DNA from: Clostridium saccharoperbutylacetonicum N1-4(HMT)
GTDB taxonomy: Bacteria > Bacillota > Clostridia > Clostridiales > Clostridiaceae
Length of the DNA: 64,000 bases
Direction: 5' to 3'
Assembly: GCF_000340885.1 (NCBI RefSeq)
Contig: NC_020291.1
Coordinates: 3,471,001 to 3,535,000, forward strand
Part shown: one piece after another, positions 44,222 to 53,337 of the stretch
Position numbering within the stretch: position 1 is the first letter of the stretch
Layout: every line of letters starts with the position of its first letter
The notes under the pieces: generated by a model
What the model saw: the letters and a program-made list of their open reading frames with translations, nothing else
Database searches by the model: none
What the model was told of the DNA's origin: nothing
Made by a program: the position numbers and the translations under genes

Positions 44222-46198
44222 ATGAAGAGAATTAATATTCTTAGTGAAGATACTGCTAATAAGATAGCAGCTGGTGAAGTCGTTGAAAGACCTGCTTCAG
44301 TTGTAAAGGAATTGGTTGAAAATTCCATAGATGCTAATGCCCAAAACATAGTAATTGAAATTGAAGAAGGCGGAACAGCACTAATTAGAATTATTGATGA
44401 TGGAGACGGTATTTATAAAGATGATATTGCAAAGGCGTTCCTTCCTCATGCAACAAGTAAGATTAAAGAATCAGAAGATATATTTAATATAAGCACTTTA
44501 GGTTTTAGAGGTGAAGCTCTTCCATCTATAGCTTCTGTTGCTAAAGTAAATTTAAAATCAAAGGAAAAAGATCAAGATTTAGGTTATGAAGTAACTATAG
44601 AAGGAAATAATTTTACAGAAGTAACTGAATGTGGTGTTAATAAAGGAACTATTCTAGAAGTTCGTGATCTATTTTTTAATGTTCCAGCTAGAAAGAAATT
44701 TTTAAAATCTGTTTCAAAAGAAGCTTCTGTAATTAACGATATAATTACAAGATTAGCATTGGCTAATCCTAAGATAAGCTTCAAATTATATAATAATCAA
44801 AAAAAGGTTCTTCATACCTTTGGTAATGGAGAGCTTAAAGATGTTATAAGAACTATCTACGGTAAAGTTATAACCGATAACATAATTTATTTCAGTGAAA
44901 CCTCTGACCTTATTACTGTTTACGGTTATATCGGTAAGGAAGAAATAGCAAGAGGTTCAAGAAATAATCAAAGTATCTTTGTAAATAAAAGATATATTAA
45001 AAATAAAGCTTTGACTGTAGCCGTAGAACAAGCGTTTAAATCTTTTTCTACAGTAAATAAATTTCCTTTTTTCATATTATATATAGAGGTTTATCCAGAA
45101 TACGTTGATGTTAATATTCATCCAACTAAAGCAGAAGTCAAATTCAATGATGAAAGAATGCTATTTAAAAAGATATTTGGTGCAGTCCACACTTCTTTAA
45201 AAAATGAAGTCTTTGAAACTTTTGCAATTAAAGAAGAAAATGACAATACATATACACCTCCAACTTTTGAAGAAATAACTTTTAAAATAAAAGAAGAAGA
45301 AGAAAAAGTAAAATTACTTAATTCGTCTGTGAAGACAATGATTGAAGAAGGAAAAGACCTTAAAGTCAACAATAATGATCACAACATAGTTACATATAGT
45401 AGTAATACTATACAGCCTAAAATAAATCATATTGATAATATGCCAAAAATAGATGTTATTATTCCTGTAGATTTGAAATCTAATTCAATAGAAGAAGTTA
45501 CAGTGCTTAAGGAGTCCATAGAGAATCCTTATAATGTTGATAATAACAATGAACCTCTTCAAGAAGATGAAATCGCAACAGTTGAAACTCAAAATATAAA
45601 ACCAGAACCTATAGCTAAGTTCCCAGCACTCTCTATAATTGGCCAATATAATAAAACTTATATTCTAGGTGAATATGATGGGACTTTATATATGATAGAT
45701 CAGCATGCTGCCCATGAGAAAATATTATTTGAAAAATATTTAAAAGAAATTGAAATGGGAACAATTATAATTCAACCACTTATGGTTCCGAGCATTATTG
45801 ATTTAAGCATTGATGATTACTCTTATTATGAAGAAAATAAAGATGTATTTAAAGCTGCTGGCTTCTTACTTGAAGAATTCGGAGGTAATTCATTGTCTTT
45901 AAAAGAAGTTCCTTATTTTCTTGGAAGACTTAATCCAAAAGATTTATTTTTAGATATTCTTGATAATTTAAAAAATTTAGGCAATGGTAAAACTATCGAA
46001 GTGAAACATAATGCAATTGCAACAAAAGCCTGTAAGGCTGCAATAAAGGCAAATGATAAACTTGATATAAATGAAATGGTAAAATTAATTGAAGACTTAA
46101 GATACATCGATGATCCATTTCATTGTCCTCATGGCAGACCAGTAATTATTAAATTCACTAGCACTGATATAGATAAAAAATTTAGAAGAATAGTATAA
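44222..46198 (+). CDS. mutL: DNA mismatch repair protein MutL with endonuclease motif
   Basis: Couples MutS to strand incision. The N-terminal GHKL ATPase is complete: IAAGEVVERPASVVKELVENS, DDGDGI, ATSKI and STLGFRGEALPSI. A poorly conserved linker (~350-460) follows. The C-terminal dimer domain has the metal-dependent nuclease motif DQHAAHEKILFE (DQHA-x2-E-x4-E), TKACKAAIKAND and CPHGRP, as in MutL of bacteria without MutH. The 658-residue protein starts at ATG 44222, eight bases after GAGGGGG. The in-frame ATG 44204 precedes that site. miaA begins 26 bp after the stop. Confidence 0.96.
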   Translation: MKRINILSEDTANKIAAGEVVERPASVVKELVENSIDANAQNIVIEIEEGGTALIRIIDDGDGIYKDDIAKAFLPHATSKIKESEDIFNISTLGFRGEALPSIASVAKVNLKSKEKDQDLGYEVTIEGNNFTEVTECGVNKGTILEVRDLFFNVPARKKFLKSVSKEASVINDIITRLALANPKISFKLYNNQKKVLHTFGNGELKDVIRTIYGKVITDNIIYFSETSDLITVYGYIGKEEIARGSRNNQSIFVNKRYIKNKALTVAVEQAFKSFSTVNKFPFFILYIEVYPEYVDVNIHPTKAEVKFNDERMLFKKIFGAVHTSLKNEVFETFAIKEENDNTYTPPTFEEITFKIKEEEEKVKLLNSSVKTMIEEGKDLKVNNNDHNIVTYSSNTIQPKINHIDNMPKIDVIIPVDLKSNSIEEVTVLKESIENPYNVDNNNEPLQEDEIATVETQNIKPEPIAKFPALSIIGQYNKTYILGEYDGTLYMIDQHAAHEKILFEKYLKEIEMGTIIIQPLMVPSIIDLSIDDYSYYEENKDVFKAAGFLLEEFGGNSLSLKEVPYFLGRLNPKDLFLDILDNLKNLGNGKTIEVKHNAIATKACKAAIKANDKLDINEMVKLIEDLRYIDDPFHCPHGRPVIIKFTSTDIDKKFRRIV

Positions 46199-46224
46199 CA
46201 ATACAATAGTGGAAGGATACATTA

Positions 46225-47154
46225 ATGAAACAAAAGTTATTAGTAATAGGCGGACCAACAGCAGTAGGAAAAACAGAGCTTTCCATAAAATTAGCCCAAA
46301 AATTAAATGGAGAAATAATTTCAGCAGATTCCATGCAAATATATAAGTACATGGATATAGGCTCAGCAAAAGTTACTATAGAAGAAATGGATGGTATTAA
46401 ACATCATCTAATTGATGTAATTGAGCCTGATACTCCATTCTCTGTAGCAGATTTTAAAGAATACGGAGAAGCTGCATTAAATAGTATTATTCTTAATCAT
46501 AAGTTCCCAATAATATCTGGTGGAACTGGTTTATATATTAACTCCTTAACCTGTAATATGACGTTTACTGAAGCAGAAAAAGATGATGATTATAGAAAAT
46601 ACTTAGAATATTTAGCAATTGAAAAAGGAAATGAATATATCCATGAAATGTTGAAAGATATTGACCCTATAAGTTATAAAGAAATACATGCTAATAACAG
46701 AAAACGTGTTATTAGAGCTTTAGAGGTATATAAACTTACAAATAAGCCATTTAGTTCATATAATGCTGGAAGTGATTTTTATAATAGTGATTATGACGTA
46801 TTTTATTACGTTTTGACAATGGATAGACAAAGATTGTATGAAAGAATAAATAAACGAGTTGATATAATGATGGAAAAGGGACTTCTAGAGGAATGCATAA
46901 GACTAAAAGAGATGGGGTATACTTCAGATATTCAGGCAATGCAAGGAATAGGATATAAGGAGTTATTGTATCATTTGGAGGGAAACCTTTCTTTATCTGA
47001 AGCTGTTGATATGATAAAACAAGGTTCAAGAAATTATGCAAAACGTCAATTGACATGGTTTAGACGTGATAAAAGATGTATTTTTTTAGATAAAGATGTA
47101 TTGAGTGATGATAAAATTATAGAAAAAGTATATAATGACATAATAAATAATTAA
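46225..47154 (+). CDS. miaA: tRNA dimethylallyltransferase
   Basis: Transfers a dimethylallyl group to A37 of tRNAs reading UNN codons; MiaB (53338-54708, also in this window) then methylthiolates it. The 309 residues show P-loop [51 protein letters not shown] and [11 protein letters not shown]. The C-terminal [17 protein letters not shown] motif is [24 protein letters not shown] precedes ATG 46225. The mutL-miaA-hfq order is widely conserved in bacteria and supports a common transcript. Confidence 0.97.
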   Translation: MKQKLLVIGGPTAVGKTELSIKLAQKLNGEIISADSMQIYKYMDIGSAKVTIEEMDGIKHHLIDVIEPDTPFSVADFKEYGEAALNSIILNHKFPIISGGTGLYINSLTCNMTFTEAEKDDDYRKYLEYLAIEKGNEYIHEMLKDIDPISYKEIHANNRKRVIRALEVYKLTNKPFSSYNAGSDFYNSDYDVFYYVLTMDRQRLYERINKRVDIMMEKGLLEECIRLKEMGYTSDIQAMQGIGYKELLYHLEGNLSLSEAVDMIKQGSRNYAKRQLTWFRRDKRCIFLDKDVLSDDKIIEKVYNDIINN

Positions 47155-47203
47155 GTGTTATAATATTAGTAGAGGATTTATTACTTACTGGAGGTGTTAT
47201 ATT

Positions 47204-47449
47204 TTGGTTAATAAGCAACAAAATAATCTACAAGACATTTTCTTAAACAATGCAAGAAAAAACAAAATAACTTTAGTTATCCATTTACTTAATGGATTTC
47301 AGTTAAAGGGTGTTGTAAAAGGGTTTGATAATTTTACCGTTATTTTAGATTGTGATAATAAGCAAATGCTTATATATAAACATTCAATATCAACTATAAC
47401 GCCAGCTAAACCAATTTTATTTACAGATAGTGAATATGTGGTGAATTAA
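47204..47449 (+). CDS. hfq: RNA chaperone Hfq
   Basis: Hexameric Sm-like protein that helps sRNA-mRNA pairing. The 81 residues contain both Sm motifs: [27 protein letters not shown] (Sm1) and [13 protein letters not shown] (Sm2, with the Y-K-H core). The N-terminal [12 protein letters not shown] is typical of the family and the C-terminal tail is short. The start codon is TTG 47204, with GGAGGTG nine bases ahead. It ends the mutL-miaA-hfq unit and is followed at once by a terminator. Confidence 0.95.
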   Translation: MVNKQQNNLQDIFLNNARKNKITLVIHLLNGFQLKGVVKGFDNFTVILDCDNKQMLIYKHSISTITPAKPILFTDSEYVVN

Positions 47450-47450
47450 T

Positions 47451-47479
47451 AAATAGGCAAATTTTTGCCTATTTATTTT
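47451..47479 (+). terminator. Terminator of hfq
   Basis: AAATAGGCAAA (47451-47461) pairs with TTTGCCTATTT (47464-47474), followed by ATTTTT. Confidence 0.85.
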
Positions 47480-47566
47480 TGGGTATAAATTCATATTCGT
47501 AGTAACATTCATGATTACAAGAATATGTTAAAATAAATCAATAAACTTTGGAGGATATACTTAGAT

Positions 47567-48856
47567 ATGTTAAGAAAAACAGAAGAATTTTTAATTAATA
47601 ATTATAAAATAAGTGAAAGGACTTTTGAAATATATAGACAGGCTTTAGCTGATACTGAAGCTCAATTTGAAGAGTATGATGATATTAGAGAATTCAATCA
47701 ACTTAAGGTTTTAAATGCTTTTCAAGCTGAAAAAATAAGTGATTCTCATTTCACAAATACTACTGGATATGGACTTGATGATATAGGTAGAGATGCCTTA
47801 GATAAAGTATATGCTAATATTTTTAATACAGAGGCTGGTCTAGTTAGACCTCACTTTGTTAGCGGAACTCATGCAATAGGCTGTGCAATTGCAGGTAATG
47901 TTATGCCTGGAGATAAAATATTATGCGTATCAGGTTTACCATACGACACTTTACTTGGAGTACTTGGATTATCTGAGAAAAAAAATGCAGGCTCTTTAGA
48001 TCAATATGGAATTAAAACAGACGTTGTAGATTTAGATAAAGAAGGTAAATTCCAATTTGATATAATTAAAGATAAATTAAGAACTGATAGCAAAATCAAA
48101 CTTATTCATATTCAAAGAAGCACTGGTTATGCTTCAAGAAAGTCATTTTTAGTTTGTGAGATAGCTGAAGTTATTAAACATATAAAAGAGGTTAGGGATG
48201 ACGTTATAATCTTTGTAGATAATTGTTATGGAGAATTTATTGAAACAGTAGAACCAACAGAATTTGGTGCAGACATTATGGCTGGATCACTAATGAAAAA
48301 CATAGGTGGAGGTATTGCACCAGGTGGTGGTTATATTGTTGGTAAGAAAGCTTATGTTGATGCTGCTGCTAACAGAATGACTGTTCCAGGAGTAGGAGGA
48401 GAGTACGGTGCTACTTACGGTTTAATGAGAAGTTTTTACCAAGGATTATTTTCTGCCCCTCATGTGGCTATTGAAGCTGTGAAAACTGCTATCTTTTGTG
48501 CTAGAGTAATGGAAATAGCAGGATTTAAAGTATTCCCAGCATCATCTGATAAGAGAACAGACATAATTCAAGCTATAGAATTTGGAGATCCACAAAAATT
48601 AATCAATTTCTGTAGTGGAATCCAAGCAGGTTCTCCAATAGATGCTTTTGCTGTATGTGAGCCATGGGCAATGCCGGGATACGATAGTGAGATAGTTATG
48701 GCAGCTGGAGCTTTTATCTCTGGATCAACAATTGAATTGTCAGCTGATGGGCCTGTAAGAGAACCATACATAGCATATATACAAGGCGGATTAAATTTTG
48801 ATCATGGTAAAATTGGTGTGTTAATAGGCCTAAGTAGAGTTTTAGAAGTTAAATAA
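47567..48856 (+). CDS. PLP-dependent methionine gamma-lyase family protein (YnbB/aluminium-resistance type)
   Basis: Probably a pyridoxal-phosphate lyase acting on a sulfur amino acid; the family was first named after aluminium resistance. The 429 residues show FVSGTHAIGCAIAGNVMPGD, the cofactor region FVDNCYGEFIET, the PLP lysine in MAGSLMKNIGGGIAPGGGYI and the glycine-rich GVGGEYGATYG. It is common downstream of hfq or near glnR in Firmicutes, which supports vertical descent. The ribosome site is GGAGG before ATG 47567. The real substrate is not proven. Confidence 0.85.
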   Translation: MLRKTEEFLINNYKISERTFEIYRQALADTEAQFEEYDDIREFNQLKVLNAFQAEKISDSHFTNTTGYGLDDIGRDALDKVYANIFNTEAGLVRPHFVSGTHAIGCAIAGNVMPGDKILCVSGLPYDTLLGVLGLSEKKNAGSLDQYGIKTDVVDLDKEGKFQFDIIKDKLRTDSKIKLIHIQRSTGYASRKSFLVCEIAEVIKHIKEVRDDVIIFVDNCYGEFIETVEPTEFGADIMAGSLMKNIGGGIAPGGGYIVGKKAYVDAAANRMTVPGVGGEYGATYGLMRSFYQGLFSAPHVAIEAVKTAIFCARVMEIAGFKVFPASSDKRTDIIQAIEFGDPQKLINFCSGIQAGSPIDAFAVCEPWAMPGYDSEIVMAAGAFISGSTIELSADGPVREPYIAYIQGGLNFDHGKIGVLIGLSRVLEVK

Positions 48857-48978
48857 AATAATAATAAGTGATTAATTATGAATAATTTTTATTGTAGGTA
48901 TTAATTTTGTAATTTGAATGTAATTTGAAATTAAAATATTCACTAAATAATTACTTTATTTAAACAAATATATTATAA

Positions 48979-49020
48979 AAAAAGATTGTATAAATTCACT
49001 GTAATTTATACAATCTTTTT
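48979..49020. terminator. Bidirectional terminator between the PLP lyase and lexA
   Basis: An 18-bp perfect stem (48979-48996 with 49003-49020), loop CACTGT, with A/T runs on both sides. It serves the two convergent genes. Confidence 0.9.
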
Positions 49021-49058
49021 AACTTATAAAATTCAAACTTTACTTTAATCAATATGTT

Positions 49059-49667
49059 TTATGCAAAAGATCTAAAAATACCAACGAGCTTTCCTAAAAT
49101 TTTGCAGTCATCCACTATAATTGGATCCATATTATCATTTTCAGGTTGCAATCTTATATGATCTTTTTCTTTAAAGAATCTTTTAATTGTAGCACTATCA
49201 TCAATTAAAGCTACAACAATATCTCCGCTTTTAGCACTTTGAGAACTTTCGATTATTGCTAAATCTTTATCTCTAATACCCACATTTATCATACTTTCAC
49301 CAGATACGTGGAGTATAAACAAATCATTATCATGCTTAATATAATCTAAAGGAATCGGAAATGTATCTTCAATATTTTCAGTTGCAAGTATTGGAAGTCC
49401 AGCTGTTATTTTACCTATAATAGGAACATTAATCATTTCTTTTTTAGGCATAGAAAGTTCCGCGATTTCTAAAGCTCTAGGTTTAGATGGATCTCTTTTT
49501 ATCATACCCTTTTTTTCTAATCTCTTTAAATGACCATGAACAGTTGAAGTTGATCTTAAGGATACAGCTTCACAAATTTCTCTTACTGAAGGAGGATATC
49601 CTTTACTTTCTGTATAAGATTTTAAAAAGTCATATATTTCTGATTGCTTATCTTTTTCGTCTGACAT
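49059..49667 (-). CDS. lexA: SOS repressor LexA
   Basis: Represses SOS genes until RecA filaments trigger self-cleavage. The 202 residues have the N-terminal winged helix ([38 protein letters not shown]). The S24 protease shows the Ala-Gly cleavage site in GKITAGLPI, catalytic Ser in HVSGESM and Lys in [10 protein letters not shown] start at ATG 49667, preceded by GAGGTG; an in-frame GTG nine bases upstream lies inside that site. A LexA box overlaps its promoter, so it is autoregulated. Confidence 0.95.
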   Translation of the reverse strand: MSDEKDKQSEIYDFLKSYTESKGYPPSVREICEAVSLRSTSTVHGHLKRLEKKGMIKRDPSKPRALEIAELSMPKKEMINVPIIGKITAGLPILATENIEDTFPIPLDYIKHDNDLFILHVSGESMINVGIRDKDLAIIESSQSAKSGDIVVALIDDSATIKRFFKEKDHIRLQPENDNMDPIIVDDCKILGKLVGIFRSFA

Positions 49668-49719
49668 TACAAACACCTCACTATTCTTAAAATTATTATA
49701 TCATATACAATTTAATATA

Positions 49720-49733
49720 GCAAACTAACGTTC
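49720..49733 (-). promoter_or_regulatory. LexA box of lexA
   Basis: On the minus strand GAAC-GTTA-GTTTGC (49720-49733) fits the Gram-positive/clostridial SOS box GAAC-N4-GTTYG. It overlaps the likely -35 (TTTGCT); TATAAT follows 18 bp later, about 20 bp before the lexA ribosome site. Confidence 0.75.
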
Positions 49734-49946
49734 TTTATCAATTAATAATTAGCATTTATCTTAATATTATTGCCCAAAATATAAATAATACTACCATAAT
49801 TATCAATTATTATATAATATTAGAATAAAAATGGAGTTAAATTTAATAAGCTAATATATATAACTTGTATTTTTAAAATTTTATTTGCTTTGATTAACTT
49901 TTTTTGATATAATTTTAAAGTTAAATTAGTGAAAGAGGTGTTTAAA

Positions 49947-50381
49947 ATGACATTTAAATATACTGACGATGATTATTGCGATATTTATGAAAACAAACTT
50001 TGTGACAATTGTGGTAAATGCTTAGAAATTAATGGTATAGATACAAAAGCAATTAAAATTGAAGATATAGCTAAAACTCAAGAAGAAAATGAACTATTAG
50101 AGGAAGAGTTTTTAAATGACTTGAAGTCTAATCTAAATGATGAAGATCTAAATGAAATAGAAAAAGACAATTTAAGCTTACAAGATATATATAAAAGATT
50201 TGTAAATAACAAAACTGATTTTGACAACATCCCTGAATCCTCTGATTCTGATGATGTAGAATATGAAGATGCTTTTGAGCATATTGAATATTTAGATGAA
50301 GTTGCATCACTAGATGATTTAACTTTAGAAGAGATGACAGAAGAAATTTATCCTGGAGTTAGAAGAGTAAAAAAAGCTTAA
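49947..50381 (+). CDS. Acidic protein with a Cys cluster, unknown function
   Basis: A ~144-residue, strongly acidic protein. The N-terminus contains YCDIYENKLCDNCGKCLE, four Cys in CxxxxxxxxCxxCxxC form, which could bind zinc. The remainder is Asp/Glu-rich and helical (KTQEENELLEEEFLNDLKSN) with a short basic end (RRVKKA). I do not recognise a named family. GAGGTG lies 8 bases before ATG 49947; the frame is open from 49929. It lies divergent from lexA and just before a lipoprotein gene. Confidence 0.65.
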   Translation: MTFKYTDDDYCDIYENKLCDNCGKCLEINGIDTKAIKIEDIAKTQEENELLEEEFLNDLKSNLNDEDLNEIEKDNLSLQDIYKRFVNNKTDFDNIPESSDSDDVEYEDAFEHIEYLDEVASLDDLTLEEMTEEIYPGVRRVKKA

Positions 50382-50459
50382 TAATTGTTGGTGCATATAT
50401 TTTATCTATTTTCACATAATAAAACTGAAATATGTTTTAAAGTGAAAGGATGATATACT

Positions 50460-51029
50460 ATGAAGCGAAAATCTACTACAGCATTAATTTTAGCAGCATT
50501 TGTTGTAGCCTCACTTTCTTTAACTGGATGTGGTAATACAGCTAGAAACAGAAATAGAAACAATAACAATTCAAATAACGTTCAAGATGGTATTAATAAC
50601 ACAAGATCTTATAGCCAAAATGCAGCTGATGCTACTCGAAATTCTGCTGATACTGCCAGAAACGCAACTGATAACGCTGTAAATGCTGCAAATTATACAG
50701 CTCAAAATTTTAAAAATGATATTTCTAATGCAGGATATACAGTAACTGACTGGGCTAACAACACAAAGAATTATTTTAAAGGCAAAGAAACCAACTATAA
50801 ATTAGGTGGAGATGCCGTTAGACTTTACGAATACAATTCAGCCTCAGATTTAGAAGGAGATATAAACAGAATAGCTCCAAATGGAATGACCATCAATGGT
50901 ACTGATGCTAAGTTTGCGAATAGCCCTTACTATTATAGAAAAGGGAATACGCTTATAATGTACGAAGGAAAAGAGCCAGCATATGTTGATGAATTCAATA
51001 GGGTTTACGGAAATCCCTTAAGACCTTAA
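50460..51029 (+). CDS. Lipoprotein with Asn/Ala heptad repeats
   Basis: A predicted lipoprotein: the signal peptide MKRKSTTALILAAFVVAS runs into lipobox LTGCG, so Cys24 or so is the lipid-bearing residue. The next ~30 residues are Asn/Arg-rich. Then comes a run of seven-residue repeats, NAADATR, NSADTAR, NATDNAV, NAANYTA, which should form an amphipathic helix. The C-terminal ~80 residues form a separate domain (LGGDAVRLYEYNSASDLEGD ... YRKGNTLIMYEGKEPAYVDEF). The repeats recall LEA-like or YtxH-like helices, but no family name is certain. GTGAAAGGATG precedes ATG 50460. Confidence 0.72.
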   Translation: MKRKSTTALILAAFVVASLSLTGCGNTARNRNRNNNNSNNVQDGINNTRSYSQNAADATRNSADTARNATDNAVNAANYTAQNFKNDISNAGYTVTDWANNTKNYFKGKETNYKLGGDAVRLYEYNSASDLEGDINRIAPNGMTINGTDAKFANSPYYYRKGNTLIMYEGKEPAYVDEFNRVYGNPLRP

Positions 51030-51050
51030 ATTATATATTTTTATTTTACA

Positions 51051-51088
51051 AAAGGTTATTAGTTATAACAGACTAATAACCTTTAATT
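51051..51088 (+). terminator. Terminator of the lipoprotein gene
   Basis: AAAGGTTATTAGT (51051-51063) pairs perfectly with ACTAATAACCTTT (51072-51084), loop TATAACAG. T-rich sequence follows. Confidence 0.8.
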
Positions 51089-51137
51089 ATTATTTAACAA
51101 GAGCAGAGTAGAGTGCGATATTTTTAAAATAAATATA

Positions 51138-52124
51138 TTATAATTTTGACAATGGATTTGATTTTACTGCATCTCTTAAAGAATCATCATCTACATGTGT
51201 GTAAATTTGGGTAGTTGAAATATTCTCGTGACCTAATATACTTTGTAAACTTCTTATATCGACATTGCCATATTTATACATAAGAGTAGCAGCAGTGTGC
51301 CTTAATTTATGAGGCGTATATTTATCATCTGTTAATCCTGCATTTGTTATATGTTTTTTTATCATTATTTCAACTGTTCTTTGATTAATTGGTGTATTTC
51401 TTGATGAAAGGAATAAATATTTTTTATCTTCTGGCAATGCTTTTGAATCATCTCTAACTTTCAAGTAATTATCTAGAGCTTTTAAGCAGGCATCATTCAA
51501 ATAAACAGTTCTTTCTTTGTCACCTTTACCAATAATACTTAATGTATCACCTTTAAACTTTGTTAGTTGTATACTGCACAATTCGGATAATCTCATACCA
51601 CAATTCAAAAATAATGTAAGAATGCAATAATCACGTTGATAGTTCTTGTTCTTTTTATCAAGAGACTCCAACAAATGTAAGCTTTGATTTAGTGTTAAAT
51701 AAATTGGATGTCTTTTATTAACTTTGGGAGATTCAAGCTCTAAAGTTGGATTTTCTGTTATTATTTTTGCTTTTCCTTGAAGAAATTTAAAATAAGATTT
51801 TAAAGTAGCAACTTTTCTAGCTCTAGCATAAGCGCTGTTTTGTCTATATTTTTCTGTAAAAGACATGAAGGCATAAAGATCTCTTAATCTAATAGATTTT
51901 ATAAATTCATCATTAATGGAAGTTATATCAATATCATCAAATTCTATTTCTTCGCTTGTTAAACCTCTATATTTTAGCATAAATCTAAAAAATATTATTA
52001 AATCCTTTCTATATGCATTAATAGTGTTTTCAGATTTATTTTTTATCGTTTCCAAGTAAGTTAAAAAATCAACTGCCGAAACCGGTAATTTATTGTTTGC
52101 AAATATATCAAAATCATAACTCAT
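51138..52124 (-). CDS. Tyrosine recombinase of the XerC/XerD type
   Basis: A site-specific DNA recombinase of 328 residues. The N-terminal SAM-like core-binding domain is FLTYLETIKNKSENTINAYRKDL. The catalytic domain has all residues: Arg in LNCGMRLSELCS, Lys in GKGDKERTVYL, HxxR in HKLRHTAATLMYKYG, His in LGHENISTTQIYTHV with the Tyr nucleophile in the same stretch. It is similar to chromosome-dimer resolvases of Firmicutes, but whether it is the housekeeping Xer or an accessory copy cannot be told here. Two large inverted repeats lie in the 544-bp gap upstream. No phage genes flank it. Confidence 0.85.
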   Translation of the reverse strand: MSYDFDIFANNKLPVSAVDFLTYLETIKNKSENTINAYRKDLIIFFRFMLKYRGLTSEEIEFDDIDITSINDEFIKSIRLRDLYAFMSFTEKYRQNSAYARARKVATLKSYFKFLQGKAKIITENPTLELESPKVNKRHPIYLTLNQSLHLLESLDKKNKNYQRDYCILTLFLNCGMRLSELCSIQLTKFKGDTLSIIGKGDKERTVYLNDACLKALDNYLKVRDDSKALPEDKKYLFLSSRNTPINQRTVEIMIKKHITNAGLTDDKYTPHKLRHTAATLMYKYGNVDIRSLQSILGHENISTTQIYTHVDDDSLRDAVKSNPLSKL

Positions 52125-52138
52125 ATTTTTATCTCCAT

Positions 52139-52180
52139 TATAATTATATTAAGCATTTCTAAATACTTAATATAATTATA
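52139..52180. repeat. 15-bp perfect inverted repeat upstream of the recombinase gene
   Basis: TATAATTATATTAAG (52139-52153) and CTTAATATAATTATA (52166-52180) flank a 12-base spacer CATTTCTAAATA. It starts 15 bp before the recombinase ATG (reading the minus strand), so it could be an operator, a recombination core, or a leader hairpin. Confidence 0.55.
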
Positions 52181-52201
52181 CCAGTAAATCTATTTTTAAT
52201 C

Positions 52202-52239
52202 AATTAATTTCGGGAAATATGCATTTCCCGAAATTAATT
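52202..52239. repeat. 17-bp perfect palindrome, 4-base loop
   Basis: AATTAATTTCGGGAAAT (52202-52218) and its complement (52223-52239) surround ATGC. The central CGGGAAAT/ATTTCCCG makes it the most G+C-rich spot of the gap. The remaining sequence to 52668 is A+T-rich with a small palindrome ACTAATTAGT (52354-52363); I see no gene there. Confidence 0.6.
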
Positions 52240-52668
52240 TAAGCATTTTTTATTAATATTTTTATTAATTTCAGTTTATTGTATTGTTATTATATAGATT
52301 TTATTTGTATCTAAACATTAATTGCTGTATTTTTCTTTATACTTATAATTTTAACTAATTAGTTGGTCGAATAATTAATTTATAAAAAAGCAAATCACTT
52401 TTCTTAACTTATATAAATCTAGTTTTAAAATCTAAACTTAAATATTTTTTTCTAGTGTTACAATTAAATATCAGTAGATTTTGATTTCGATTCTGACAAA
52501 ATTCTAAATTCGAACATAATTAAAAATTATATAAACCACTTTTAAATAAAACTTAAATCCAATTTGAGCAAACTCAAGTTTCAGTTCAAATTTTATTGTG
52601 TTATAATAAAATTGCATTTCATTAAAGAAAATAATATTTTTATAAAGCCAAGGAGGAAATTCACGATT

Positions 52669-53151
52669 ATGGCACAAGGAAAAACTAACGCTATGAGAAT
52701 TTTAGATAGCAATGATATTACATATTCAACTTACAATTATGAAAACAAGGACGGTAAAATTGACGGAATTGCCGTTGCACATAAAATAGGAAAAGATGTT
52801 GAATCCGTATTTAAAACATTAGTTACACAAGGTCATTCAAAAGAATATTATGTGTTTGTAGTACCTGTAGCTGAAGAATTGGATTTAAAGAAAGCAAGTA
52901 AAGCTGCTAATGAAAAAAATGTTGAAATGATACATGTTAAAGATATAAATAAAATTACAGGTTATATCAGGGGTGGTTGCTCTCCTCTTGGTATGAAAAA
53001 AATTTTTAAAACCTTTGTTCATGATAGCGCTTTGAGTTTTAATACAATTGTTTTCAGCGGCGGTAAAATTGGTTTTCAAATAGAAATAAATCCAAACGAT
53101 TTATCCAAAGTTATCGGATGTTCATTTGTTGATATTATCAAGTCCAACTAA
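52669..53151 (+). CDS. ybaK: YbaK/EbsC-type Cys-tRNA(Pro) deacylase
   Basis: Hydrolyses Cys mischarged onto tRNA-Pro in trans. The 160-residue protein has the family blocks KTNAMRILDSNDITYSTYNY, VFKTLVTQG, EELDLKKASKAAN, the RGGCSPLGMKK loop with the conserved glycine pair, and FSGGKIGFQIEINP. I start at ATG 52669, with a strong AGGAGG (52651-52656) upstream. The frame is open back to 52564, but there is no ribosome site and the extra residues are unlike the family. Confidence 0.92.
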   Translation: MAQGKTNAMRILDSNDITYSTYNYENKDGKIDGIAVAHKIGKDVESVFKTLVTQGHSKEYYVFVVPVAEELDLKKASKAANEKNVEMIHVKDINKITGYIRGGCSPLGMKKIFKTFVHDSALSFNTIVFSGGKIGFQIEINPNDLSKVIGCSFVDIIKSN

Positions 53152-53243
53152 AAAGACATCTTAAAATTTATATATAACTACTCTACTTCTTTTACTTATT
53201 CATGTCAGAAACTTATTTAATTAATTATTTATTTTTATAAAGC

Positions 53244-53300
53244 AAATAATCTGTGATTATACAAATACATTTAGTATGATTTAAATCACAGATTATTTTT
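53244..53300. terminator. Bidirectional terminator between ybaK and miaB
   Basis: AAATAATCTGTGATT (53244-53258) pairs perfectly with AATCACAGATTATTT (53284-53298); loop of 25 bases, T run on the plus side. Confidence 0.8.
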
Positions 53301-53337
53301 ATTTATCAAGTATCTCTATTAATCTTATGCGTTAAAA

